From Amorphochlora amoebiformis (taxonomy: Eukaryota; Cercozoa; Chlorarachniophyceae), in NCBI GenBank assembly GCA_054601695.1, contig BAAHQB010000075.1, positions 186,001-250,000 of the forward strand: 64,000 nucleotides of DNA, given 5' to 3'. The position numbers and the translations under genes are program-made. Each line of letters begins with the position of its first letter. The first letter of the stretch is position 1. Positions 1 to 64,000 of this stretch are shown here, in pieces. Below the pieces are notes generated by a model. That model made no database searches and was not told where the DNA came from. It saw only the letters and a program-made list of their open reading frames with translations.

Positions 1-152
1 CATTTTTCGCATGTGACACATTTTTTCGCATGTGACACATTTTTCGCATTTGACACATTTTTTCGCATGTGGCACATTTTTTCGCATGTGACACATTTTT
101 TCGCATGTGACACATTTTTTCGCATGTGACGCATTTTTCGCATGTGACACAT
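1..152. repeat. 19-bp tandem satellite, about 8 copies
   Basis: The unit is CGCATGTGACACATTTTTT, with single-base variants and some copies one T shorter. It starts at or before the window edge. It lies upstream of the first recognised exon of the beta-helix gene and codes for nothing plausible. Confidence 0.9.
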
Positions 153-264
153 TTAACAGGTGGTTTGAAATTCGGGTGACATTGGGGAGAATGACGGAAA
201 TATTATTCCTTTGCGTATATCGATATACATACATCATATCTGATAAATATATATATACATATAC

Positions 265-306
<42 letters not shown>

Positions 307-312
307 TCTTAG

Positions 313-10102
<9,790 letters not shown>

Positions 10103-10264
10103 TTATCTGGGAACTATCGCTACCCTCTTAAATCTTCAAATTCAACTGCATCTAGCACAATACCCACCTCCACACACGCACTTGATGTGCTGCAATTACA
10201 TGCTCAGTACAAGTTAGGTAAATTGTATATTCTTCAATAGAATAATATGATGTTATATTTCGCT

Positions 10265-10320
<56 letters not shown>

Positions 10321-10520
10321 AGTATATATATATATGTAGATACATGACATATCGGGTTTCACGCACCAGATACATATATGTACAATATACTTACTATGAT
10401 ACTAGTGATATATATATATATATATATATATCTAGTATATATATATTATATATATATATATATCTAGATATATGTAGTATGTATATACCTAGATATCATA
10501 ATACACATATAATAGAAATA

Positions 10521-10559
<39 letters not shown>

Positions 10560-10824
10560 ACTATGATATATAATATATATATATATAATATATTTGATAT
10601 CTAATACTGGATATAAAAGAATATTGAGCACGTGAATCAAGACGAGAATAAGCAGTGTATCAAGTAATGACGAAACGAAAGGAGGCTGCTTGAGGTAACA
10701 CCAGTGAATTCTACGCCTACGGAGGTCTAGGAGCATACCGCACATTCGAAGTTAAACTGAGGAGTATGAATGGGTAAGCCAGAGTTGCATAAAGAACGAA
10801 ATCCTTAAAAGAGTAAGTATAGCC
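10103..10824. other. Convergent intergenic region
   Basis: Lies between the stop of the beta-helix gene (+) and the stop of ornithine decarboxylase (-). It holds ordinary mixed sequence at 10103-10260 and 10600-10820, probably 3' UTRs, and (TA)n with CTAGATAT motifs between. No gene is recognised. Confidence 0.6.
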
Positions 10825-12401
10825 TCAGTCGATATAGTGAAGGCTCGGCTTCTCAAAGCCGTTGAAGTTGGAGCCCGCGGCGGAGGTGTATGCACCCATA
10901 TCGGGGAAGCTTATCCAATCACCCTCTTCGAGCAAAGGGAGTTTGGCGTCTTCCATCACACAATCCAACCCGTCGCAAGTAGGGCCCCAGACGCTGCAAG
11001 AGTAGCTGTCGTCACTGGAGTTGGATCCTCCCAGGCGATGAGGTGGATTGGTATGAGAGAGGTGAACATGGTCGTAAAGAACGCAGTTGAAGGATCCATA
11101 CAGCCCGTCAGATATGTAGTACATGTAACCAGGGGCCGGGTTGAAACATAGCTCGCCTGTCTGAGGGTTGAAGATTTGAGATCCCTCCGGCTCTCGCCGA
11201 CCAATCACGTTTGCCGCAAGGGTATGAGAGCTTGTTGAGTAGAAACGGCCAGGTTCTCCGATGAGGCGTACCTTCGAATCCTCTGGAAAATTCTTGTCCA
11301 GCGCAGCCCTCAAGGATTGAGCAATCTCAGTGAAAGAGATCCCAGACGTTTTATCCGACGGGAGAAACTGTCCTGGGAAGCCACCGCCCACATCCAAAAC
11401 ATTGAGTTCGAATCCACGATCCGCAGCAATGTCGAAAGCCTTGCGAGCGTCCTCGACGGCGTTGGAGAAAGCTTGCGCAGATCCACAGCCGCTCCCCACG
11501 TGGTAGCTTATCCCGCGGACCTTGAGATTGAGAGATTTCGCGGTGTCCAGAAGGCTGGGGACATTGTCGAGGGTGCTGCCGTACTTTTGACCCATCTGAC
11601 ACACCGCATGAGAATCATCGACGAGGATTCGCAGGATGAGCTCAGCATCAGGGTATTCTCTTGCGATCTTGACCAGCTCCGAATGGTTGTCAAACGTCAT
11701 GAGTTTCACTCCCAGAAGACGGGCCCTGCGAAGATGTTCGACTGACTTGCATGGGTTCGCATAGATCACTCGATCAGCTGACGCAGCCGCGCCATCGATG
11801 ACAGCCTCCATCTCACTGAACGAGGCACAGTCGAAACCCGTTCCTAGGGCTTCTAGAGTTGAGAGTATCCTTGCGTCAGGGTTGCACTTGACTGCATAAA
11901 ATGGCTCAATACGCGGCAGCATGGATATCCTAAGTATGTGTGGCGTCAGAGCCCTGCAAGCTGAAAATGTTATTTTGGAATGGATATCCTCCATACACGT
12001 GATTAGGTATGCATAGATGTTACCATTGTTGATGCTTCTCGCGTACGATTGCTAGGTTGACCAAGTAGAAAGCAGAATCTGATCACGTGTAATTCAGTCA
12101 GGGTTGGAACTGGCAACGTATTCTCATGGTTACTCTGGTTTGCGGCGAGGTCTTCCAGGGCCTTGCGCTCCCTCTCCAGTTCCTTTGCCCGAATATACTC
12201 CCACTCCCAATCCATTTTGGTGATGACATCACAGAGGGGTTCGCTTCTTGTTGGAGTGTGATCTCTTATGGTGGGAACGTGAGGCTTAAGAATTATCTCG
12301 GAAAGGTGCGCGGCAACCTCCGGCTTCGTGACCAGGCTCGAAAAGCGTCGCAAGCATTGGCTGTAGCCAGTCAGCCGTCGTACGGCGATTTGGAAGGTCA
12401 T
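10825..12401 (-). CDS. ODC: Ornithine decarboxylase (PLP-dependent, fold type III)
   Basis: Catalyses ornithine to putrescine plus CO2, the first step of polyamine synthesis, normally cytosolic. Exons: 12401-12134, 12078-12024 and 11929-10825, with introns of 55 and 94 nt; total 1,428 nt, 475 residues, a normal length. The middle exon supplies the first barrel strand (SAFYLVNLAIV...HQQW) and joins in phase to ISMLPRIEPFYAVKCNPD, which holds the PLP lysine (AVK). Other expected motifs are present: HVGSGC, DVGGGFPG, GEPGRFY (phosphate binding), WGPTCDGLD (catalytic Cys) and MGAYTSAAGSNFNGF (active-site Tyr and dimer contact). The start at 12401 gives an unusual Arg-rich N-terminus (VRRLTGYSQCLRRFSS) that could be a targeting extension; a later start is possible. 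Arginine or diaminopimelate decarboxylase is less likely given WGPTCDGLD. Confidence 0.93.
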
Positions 12402-12431
12402 CTAAGGTGATTTTTCTTGCAGGGGGTGTCA

Positions 12432-12600
12432 GAAAACGAGCCACTCGAGCTCAGAGTTGTAGTTGTATGCTCCAGTCTTCTTTCCTGAGGCGGTGCTGGG
12501 GAGAATCTTGGGGACGCGAGAGAAACTTGTTCCCACCGGGTTCATACGCAGGGTGTGGACGATGAGAAAGGGGACTTCAACCGGGACGCGGATGATCTAG
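12432..12600 (-). CDS. Possible terminal exon of an unrecognised gene
   Basis: Downstream of a good acceptor (CCTTTCCTTCTAG) there are 55 open codons (IIRVPVEVPF...ELEWLVF) ending in TGA at 12432, only about 30 nt before the decarboxylase ATG. An upstream piece at about 12720-12757 could join in phase. I recognise no family. It may instead be 5' leader sequence of the decarboxylase or of the divergent PWWP-BRCT gene. Confidence 0.3.
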
Positions 12601-12848
12601 AAGGAAAGGGCGCGCTTAGAATGTTGCGCGGCTGGCGGACAAACTCCGAAGACAGCCGAGATAAATGGTCCGGTGGAGATTCCCAGGAGATATCTCAGTA
12701 AGATCGGTTTCTTACGGATGCCGGGCACTGACGGGAAAGTTTCAATCCCCGGTACTAATGGTAGTAACCGCTGCTAGTGGTGGAGGATAGGGACGCCTTC
12801 CCGCGGGTCGCGGCACACAACTGATATCTGCGCAAGTTCAGTTGATTT

Positions 12849-13871
12849 ATGAGAAATCCTGACACCTCAGGTATTGTTTGTTGTATAAATATGACACTAA
12901 TGGGGTTTGTTTTCTGTATACATGCCGTGTTGTGTGTGCTCCTGAGAAATGCATCCAATAATTCGAAGGGACCCCTGAGGCAACACCATCATATTCTGCC
13001 TCTATCGACAGCTTCTGCATACCCATCACCCAAGTCGAACACTGCACTTCTGGTGACGAGAAATCCACCAGTGAGTCTTTTCGAAGCCAACAGCGTGTTT
13101 CAATTGAGGACAGATCTGTTGACGATATCCTAGTCCCTGAATCTCCATCCCCGGCAAAGAGTTTCCTCTCCTCCAAGCTCGCCTCAGAAAAGAGCATTCG
13201 TTTTGTTGAAGCATCCGTTCAAACCTTCCCAACGAGCTCGGCGGAGAAGGAGCTCACAAAAGTCAAGCCTGGGACTCCCGACTATCACCTTGCTCTTCCG
13301 GAAACCTCACGTGGGACTCGGAGCAAATTCAATGGCACACCGATTGTGCACGAGAATCTCATGGCTTCTCATATTTCTTGGGATACCCAGAAGACTACGC
13401 AGGTTTCAATCACCCACGAACTGGTGCTCATGGCTTATATGGTCTACATTTGTAATCAGGAGATATCACAGCGCCGGATAATACCTGCGGCAGATTCTGG
13501 AATATCTATCGAGGCATTCAGTCTCAAGGTTGAAGCTGCAATGCGTAAGGTGCACGAGAATGCCGAGCGAATGAAGGAGAACACACAGCCTCGCTGGACC
13601 CGTGTGCCCTTAGCCGAGACTCACGGCGGATCATTCGGGCCTACTCAAATGCTGAACAGCCCCCTCGACGCAACTCTCAATGAAACACAAGTCCTGAAGA
13701 GCATTCCCCTCTACTCTGAAACTGTGGTGAGTAAGACTCAAGTCCGTGAGCGCGCCCAGGTTCTGAAGAGCCCGCCCTACACAACTCTAGCAGAGACTCA
13801 AGCTGAACCCCAGCATTTCGAGGTCTTGAAATGTATATGTTGGTATTCGTATACATGTATACAAATATATG

Positions 13872-13942
<71 letters not shown>

Positions 13943-14020
13943 CATATATCAAATATGCATGTATGTATGAATTCATATGCATGTATTTATGTAAGTAATA
14001 GTAATTATCTAATTCCACAC

Positions 14021-14063
<43 letters not shown>

Positions 14064-14116
14064 TAATTATTATATATACATATTATACATATATATATAT
14101 ACATATACATATACAT

Positions 14117-14198
<82 letters not shown>

Positions 14199-14260
14199 TA
14201 TATATATACATATATGCACAGCCGCGATATGGCAGATGAAAATAAGACGTACGTTGTCGC

Positions 14261-14314
<54 letters not shown>

Positions 14315-14712
14315 TTTTATGTACATAATTTCATTTTAATTAGTATAACTACATACGTCTTATATCCAGGTGGAATCCCTAGTTGAGACTCAACCACGGG
14401 ACAACGAAGAGATGCTCCCAACCCAAATACCGGAATCTCCCGGCAGCGAAAACTTTCAAGCTAAGACTCAACCCCTTGAAACATCCTTCGCGCCAACCGA
14501 ACCTCTTTCTCCAGTCCCCGTTACGCAAGAAGAGGTCACTTCCCCAACACATGCGCTATTTACTGCTCCCATATCCGGTGTCAAGGTTATGACCTCGATC
14601 AAAGTCTGACATATTCTAAAACAATAGCTGTGTGAAGTTGAGAAGAATCTACATGTGGAGAGCAACAGGGTTTTTCTGCTCACTACTAGATACTACATGA
14701 GCATTTTTATAT

Positions 14713-14747
<35 letters not shown>

Positions 14748-14761
14748 TATGTCTACATTAC

Positions 14762-14792
<31 letters not shown>

Positions 14793-14826
14793 TTGGTGTA
14801 TATATATATATATGTACATATATACT

Positions 14827-14894
<68 letters not shown>

Positions 14895-15845
14895 CGTGTG
14901 CATGTATTACATTCTTAGTTCTGAAACACTCACCAGCCCACGGGTCTTAAATCCAACAGACAAATTACACGACCATATAACATGCTCTTATGCCCCGCAA
15001 ACCTCATAACAAGGACGTCCACCATTTGTATGCTTACACTTTAGTATGTGCGCGCCCTAATGAGTCACATACCCAAAAATAAAACATGTCCTCTTAGGCA
15101 GACGACCCCACGCTCTCATCGCACAGAGCAAAAAATAAGAAGTGTGTGGCCATTCGAGATATTCAAGCTGGCTCCCGTGCGTGCTTATCCCGGATCGATG
15201 CAATCAAAAGGAAGGCCGCTGCTTGCACTATTCAAGTGGCTTCCTGCTCGTGGATATCAACCCAGAGTGTTATCAGTTCATATTTTGCAAGGAGAAGTGC
15301 TAGGAAACAGGCCCCGAGGCCAGTGCAACAAGATCCGCACTCACCTTTGCGCAAGTTTGCTAAAGACAGCGTGGTTTGGGCTCGACAAGACGGCTTCCCA
15401 CGCTGGCCGGCCACAGTGGTAGATTACCAAGGGGACACACCAGAAGTAAAGTTTCTCGGTGCCATATCAAAAAATGCGCAAGAGGAATCTACAGCGCTGC
15501 TTCGAGAGTCTAAGATTTCCAAATTCGACGAATACACTCGTATCCCTAACATCTCCCAGCGACGAGTGGAATGGTGAGTACTTTTGACTTTTCAGTCGAT
15601 CCGCTATAATTTGCTTACTTGCTCAGGTTGAAAGAAGAGGGTTGGGACTTGGAGGTTGCTTTCATAGAAGCGAAGAGGAAAAAACAGGCTGGAAAACGAG
15701 CCATGAAGAGAAAACGAGAGGCTAAGCCGGCTGCTCGGTGAGAGATGGGGAAGAGAGGGCAGAAAAAAAAGGAGTGATAAATAGAGAGAGACGTGAGAGA
15801 AAAGTGACTCCAAACATCCTTAGCTAAATTCTCAACAGTTTATAC

Positions 15846-15912
<67 letters not shown>

Positions 15913-16009
15913 CGTATAATAATATATATGAATGTAAACATATCTCTACAGTGAGTATAATACCATGACACATACATGTATAAATAAATACATGTGTGTA
16001 TATGTATAC

Positions 16010-16043
<34 letters not shown>

Positions 16044-17121
16044 ATGTGTATATATATATATATATATGTACATATATATTATGTATATATATATATATGT
16101 ATGTGTGTATGTAACTGATCCTAACCGTAGCAACGACGACTCCCGTCGCAAGTCTCTTCGCCGTAAATCGAAAGTTCGAGATCTATTTCGTAATGTATCT
16201 TTCCTTCTCACCGGCTTCAAGAATTGCGAAGACGAGTCGCGTCAGCTAACCAAGGAAATACAATCTTTGGTATGTAAGCAGTGATATTTCCAACCCTCAA
16301 CGACGTAACACTAAATCACTTTCCCAGGGTGGCAAAGTTATAGACAGAATAATAGACTTGGGGATGGATCTTGATGATTCGAGAGACGCAGACGAGGTAC
16401 TTGTAGCAATTACACTTCGACTCTTCGACTCTCACAATCATGTGTTACTCAACAGGTAGAATTGGATCAGAGAAGACTTCGGGTATGCCTGGCTCACCAT
16501 CCCAACACCACTAAGAAATCTCTATATTCTCTCGCACGAGGACTCTTACCTTTAAGTCCAAGTTGGGTCAAGGCTTGCATATCCGAGAATGACATTGTGG
16601 ATGCAAAAAGATTCACCGTTTCAGGTAGCAACCTTTCATCCCAATCCGACCAATATTAACGGTGTAATTTCAGTTCAAGGGTGCTCCAGGCAGTTGAAGA
16701 AGTCGGTTAGCGAACGAATGGGATTACTTCCCCTGCCGATCGCAGGTAGTACCTCCTAAAATAAATTTTATTTTACTCTGGGTCTCACATATATATCCGC
16801 TCTAGATCGGATCTTGAATGGAGTCCACATCAAGCTAGTTGGTATGGAAGACTTCATCGAGACATTTGCGGTTTTGCTTGAAGAATCAGGGGCGAGCATT
16901 TGTCGAAAACTGTCGAGAAAGTGAGTACCCAGCCTAACTCGTGTATTCTAGAGTTCACTTAACTTTCTCTTCCTTCGAACAGGTGTGACTATTTAATGCT
17001 TGAACCGAGGGCTAAGTTTTCAGCACACAAGTCGACCATTGATCTTGCACGTAGTTATGGTGTGAAGGTGGTACAAGCTTCGTGGCTTAGAGAAATTTTA
17101 ACTGAGTTTAAACGTGCTTAA
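12849..17121 (+). CDS. PWWP and tandem-BRCT protein with TQ cluster, 53BP1/Crb2-like
   Basis: Exons: 12849-12870, 12969-13822, 14370-14585, 15098-15573, 15627-15737, 16131-16269, 16328-16396, 16456-16624, 16674-16745, 16806-16920 and 16983-17121. The total is 2,382 nt, exactly 794 codons, all GT-AG. Residues about 30-365 are low-complexity and carry about ten TQ motifs (ETQ, KTQ, PTQ, VTQ), a typical ATM/ATR substrate cluster. A PWWP domain starts near residue 450 ([22 protein letters not shown]), a fold that reads methylated histone tails. A basic linker leads to BRCT 1 from about 578 ([21 protein letters not shown]) and BRCT 2 from about 712 ([21 protein letters not shown]) at the extreme C-terminus, as in 53BP1 and Crb2, where tudor domains take the PWWP position. 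A nuclear DNA-damage adaptor role is inferred. The donor at 13822 and the acceptor at 12969 are the weakest calls. Confidence 0.8.
13833..14369. repeat. (TA)n intron of the PWWP-BRCT gene
   Basis: Almost pure (TA)n, with one GC-richer island at 14220-14260 preceded by CACAG. The island could be an exon remnant, but it does not fit the phase of its neighbours. Confidence 0.7.
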
Positions 17122-17215
17122 TTCATTAAAATTACTACGTTTTATATATTCTTTGTACTTTCCTGCCATAGAATGTTAAATATATACATTTACACAGGCA
17201 TACACTTGTATATAT

Positions 17216-17259
<44 letters not shown>

Positions 17260-17397
17260 TATATTGATGGAATGTTGCATATATACATCTACACAGGCAT
17301 ACACTTATATATATATAAATATATATATATATATGTATATAATATATATATATATATAGTGAATATTCCTACGTAAATAATTGGTGTGTATGTATAC

Positions 17398-17445
<48 letters not shown>

Positions 17446-17668
17446 GTAAGGATTTATGCACATCACAGTATAGTATGAATACATGTATATATACGTAATA
17501 CATATAGAGTATACATCTAAATTATGTAATCTAGGTAATGTAGTGAATAAGTTAATAAATATATAAAAATAGACGTGCCCATATTTTCATATTTACTACT
17601 ATCTAGATTTATATATGTGAACGTATATAAATGTACATAATATACATAGATTTAGTTATATATGATAC

Positions 17669-17720
<52 letters not shown>

Positions 17721-17893
17721 TTATACTAGATATACTAGATATAGACTAGATATATCATACATATCATGGTAAACATAGATATCTAGTATATATGTGATGA
17801 TGTATATATATCATGATGTAAATATCCTTTATATGTATATCTAGCATGTACCAGTATAAAGAATATATACTATATGCTACAGCATATTACATA

Positions 17894-17981
<88 letters not shown>

Positions 17982-18078
17982 ATATATATTGTATTATATA
18001 CATATATATATATATACATACATATATATATATATATAATATGTATATATTTATATATACTAGATATACATACGTATG

Positions 18079-18126
<48 letters not shown>

Positions 18127-18560
18127 TATCTGGATATACACATGTATTTATTGATGCACAACTAGACAATACTGGTCATAGACTAGTAGACTCATAGTCA
18201 TCATATATCTAGATATATCTACAACGATGTATGGCATTGTCTAGATTATCTAGCCTAAGTTATGCATACAGATCGTATATGGTCTAGATGGTATCCATTA
18301 GTAGTACATTAATTAAGATAATTCAATATGGCCAGTAGATAGCATGCTACTACTAGACTACGTTGAAAAGTCCAGAGTTACTAGAGTTAATCTAGTTAAT
18401 AATAACAAGAGTGAACTGGAACCTTGACTGACCATTCAACTATCGATCTACTAAGGCAATATACCACACTAGGCGAGTCTACAGATATAATACAAGTAAT
18501 ATCTGGACTGATTCTGGAGTATATATGGATTTCCAATGCATGTAATATAGTAAATCTAAT
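17122..18560. other. Convergent intergenic region, CTAG-rich
   Basis: Separates the stops of the PWWP-BRCT gene (+) and the NACHT-ankyrin gene (-). 17160-18130 is mostly (TA)n. 17720-18560 is unusually rich in CTAG (CTAGATAT, CTAGACTA, TCTAGAT). No open frame is recognised. Confidence 0.6.
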
Positions 18561-57683
<39,123 letters not shown>

Positions 57684-57692
57684 TGATACGTT

Positions 57693-57744
<52 letters not shown>

Positions 57745-58068
57745 ATATATACATATATATTCTATATATATATATATATATTGAAAACATAAATACTATA
57801 TATATAGAAGGAAAAGGGTCTCAAAAAAACCGCAAGAACTCCTAATCTCCGGGAGATCTCCGGGATCTTCAGCTCTTTCGTCTGCTCGTCATGTCTCTCA
57901 TACGCCTATCCAAACGTGACGTATTATCGCTATGTATTTCGTATTATTACTACACGGCGTAATATTACTACGCTATCGCAATTCTACTACTGTATGTTTA
58001 TTGTTATTATTAGTAGTATTATTAGTATTATTATTGTTATTATTGTTATTGTTATTATTATTAAGTAT

Positions 58069-58132
<64 letters not shown>

Positions 58133-58354
58133 CATATATTCTATATATATATATATATATAAAATACACATAGACAGGTTACATACACATGGTAAAACTA
58201 TGTGTGTACATATTAAATATCTAAATGCATTATAAAGCATATCTGTTTTGGCATATGTCACATATCTCCAGATTCTTATTCCATTATTATCATGATACAT
58301 ATGTATAAGTATGACTGAGATATGAGGATGTTAAGCGTGTTAGTTATGTATGTA

Positions 58355-58449
<95 letters not shown>

Positions 58450-58513
58450 GATAAATCAACCAATGAAATATTATATAGTATAATGCAGATATATAAATTA
58501 TAAATACAACGTG
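57684..58513 (-). promoter_or_regulatory. Intergenic region and likely promoter/5' leader of the NACHT-ankyrin gene
   Basis: 57800-58070 is ordinary mixed sequence, then TATTAG-type trinucleotides and (TA)n. About 160-175 bp upstream of the ATG is a direct repeat of ATCTCCGGG. No open frame is supported. The inferred stop of the AlbA_2-type gene is at 58514. Confidence 0.4.
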
Positions 58514-63814
<5,301 letters not shown>

Positions 63815-63923
63815 CTGATAGCATACAAATATTTATATGTTGATTTAAACATGCATGCACACACATGTGCATATGTGTGTGTGTGTATGTGTATTTAGAT
63901 ATGCATATAGATGTATATATATG

Positions 63924-64000
<77 letters not shown>

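Noticed and set aside
12003-12401. A separate small mitochondrial-like protein upstream of the decarboxylase
   Set aside because: Its second half, in another frame, is the missing first strand of ornithine decarboxylase. Two short introns explain the frame changes.
15048-15422. Alternative open frame over the PWWP exon
   Set aside because: The other frame carries the PWWP motif FPRWPA, joins in phase on both sides and continues into BRCT; this one does not.

Overview
This 64 kb window comes from an intron-dense nuclear genome of an unidentified eukaryote, probably a protist. Signs of this are GT-AG introns in every gene, tandem TTAGGG/CCCTAA (vertebrate/fungal/protist-type telomere) repeats, and families such as NACHT-ankyrin, AlbA_2/Schlafen-like, PWWP-BRCT and a eukaryotic ornithine decarboxylase. 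More than half of the sequence is (TA)n. The long open frames of Ile-Tyr, Arg-Ala or Ser-Leu are translations of microsatellites, not genes. The real genes are micro-exons of 30-150 nt scattered in the (TA)n. I rebuilt them by hand from splice signals, reading phase and domain logic; nothing was computed or searched.

Layout. (1) 313-10102, + strand: a secreted-type right-handed beta-helix protein in at least 11 exons; its 5' end is uncertain. (2) 10825-12401, - strand: ornithine decarboxylase in 3 exons, complete. (3) About 12432-12600, - strand: a doubtful short exon. (4) 12849-17121, + strand: a complete 793-residue PWWP + tandem BRCT protein with a TQ-rich N-terminal half, resembling a 53BP1/Crb2-type DNA-damage adaptor. 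(5) 57683 down to 18561, - strand: one 39 kb gene of 51 exons. It encodes a 1,238-residue STAND ATPase of the NACHT-ankyrin type (TANC/ANKRD50-like layout): Walker A, an inserted zinc-finger segment, Walker B, a winged helix, then ankyrin repeats. The exon lengths sum to 3,717 nt, exactly 1,239 codons, and phase is kept at all 50 junctions. (6) 63814 down to 58514, - strand: an AlbA_2/Schlafen-like protein with an N-terminal B-box-like zinc finger; its 5' end runs off the window.

The most unusual feature is what the introns are made of. Two introns, in two different genes, consist almost wholly of degenerate telomere repeat (CCCTAA on the sense strand in both), with splice sites abutting repeat units. 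Most other introns are (TA)n and carry ordered partial copies of the neighbouring exon edges: donor-side copies always downstream and acceptor-side copies always upstream of the intact exon. Two exons of the NACHT gene are duplicated whole; one pair differs only at three synonymous sites. One intron holds about 0.7 kb of almost pure (CG)n. Two arrays of one 19-bp satellite, in opposite orientation, flank a symmetric ankyrin exon.

The NACHT-ankyrin and AlbA_2 genes lie head-to-tail on one strand, about 0.8 kb apart, which might reflect a defence or nucleic-acid-sensing neighbourhood (inference only). The PWWP-BRCT gene converges on the NACHT gene, and ornithine decarboxylase converges on the beta-helix gene.
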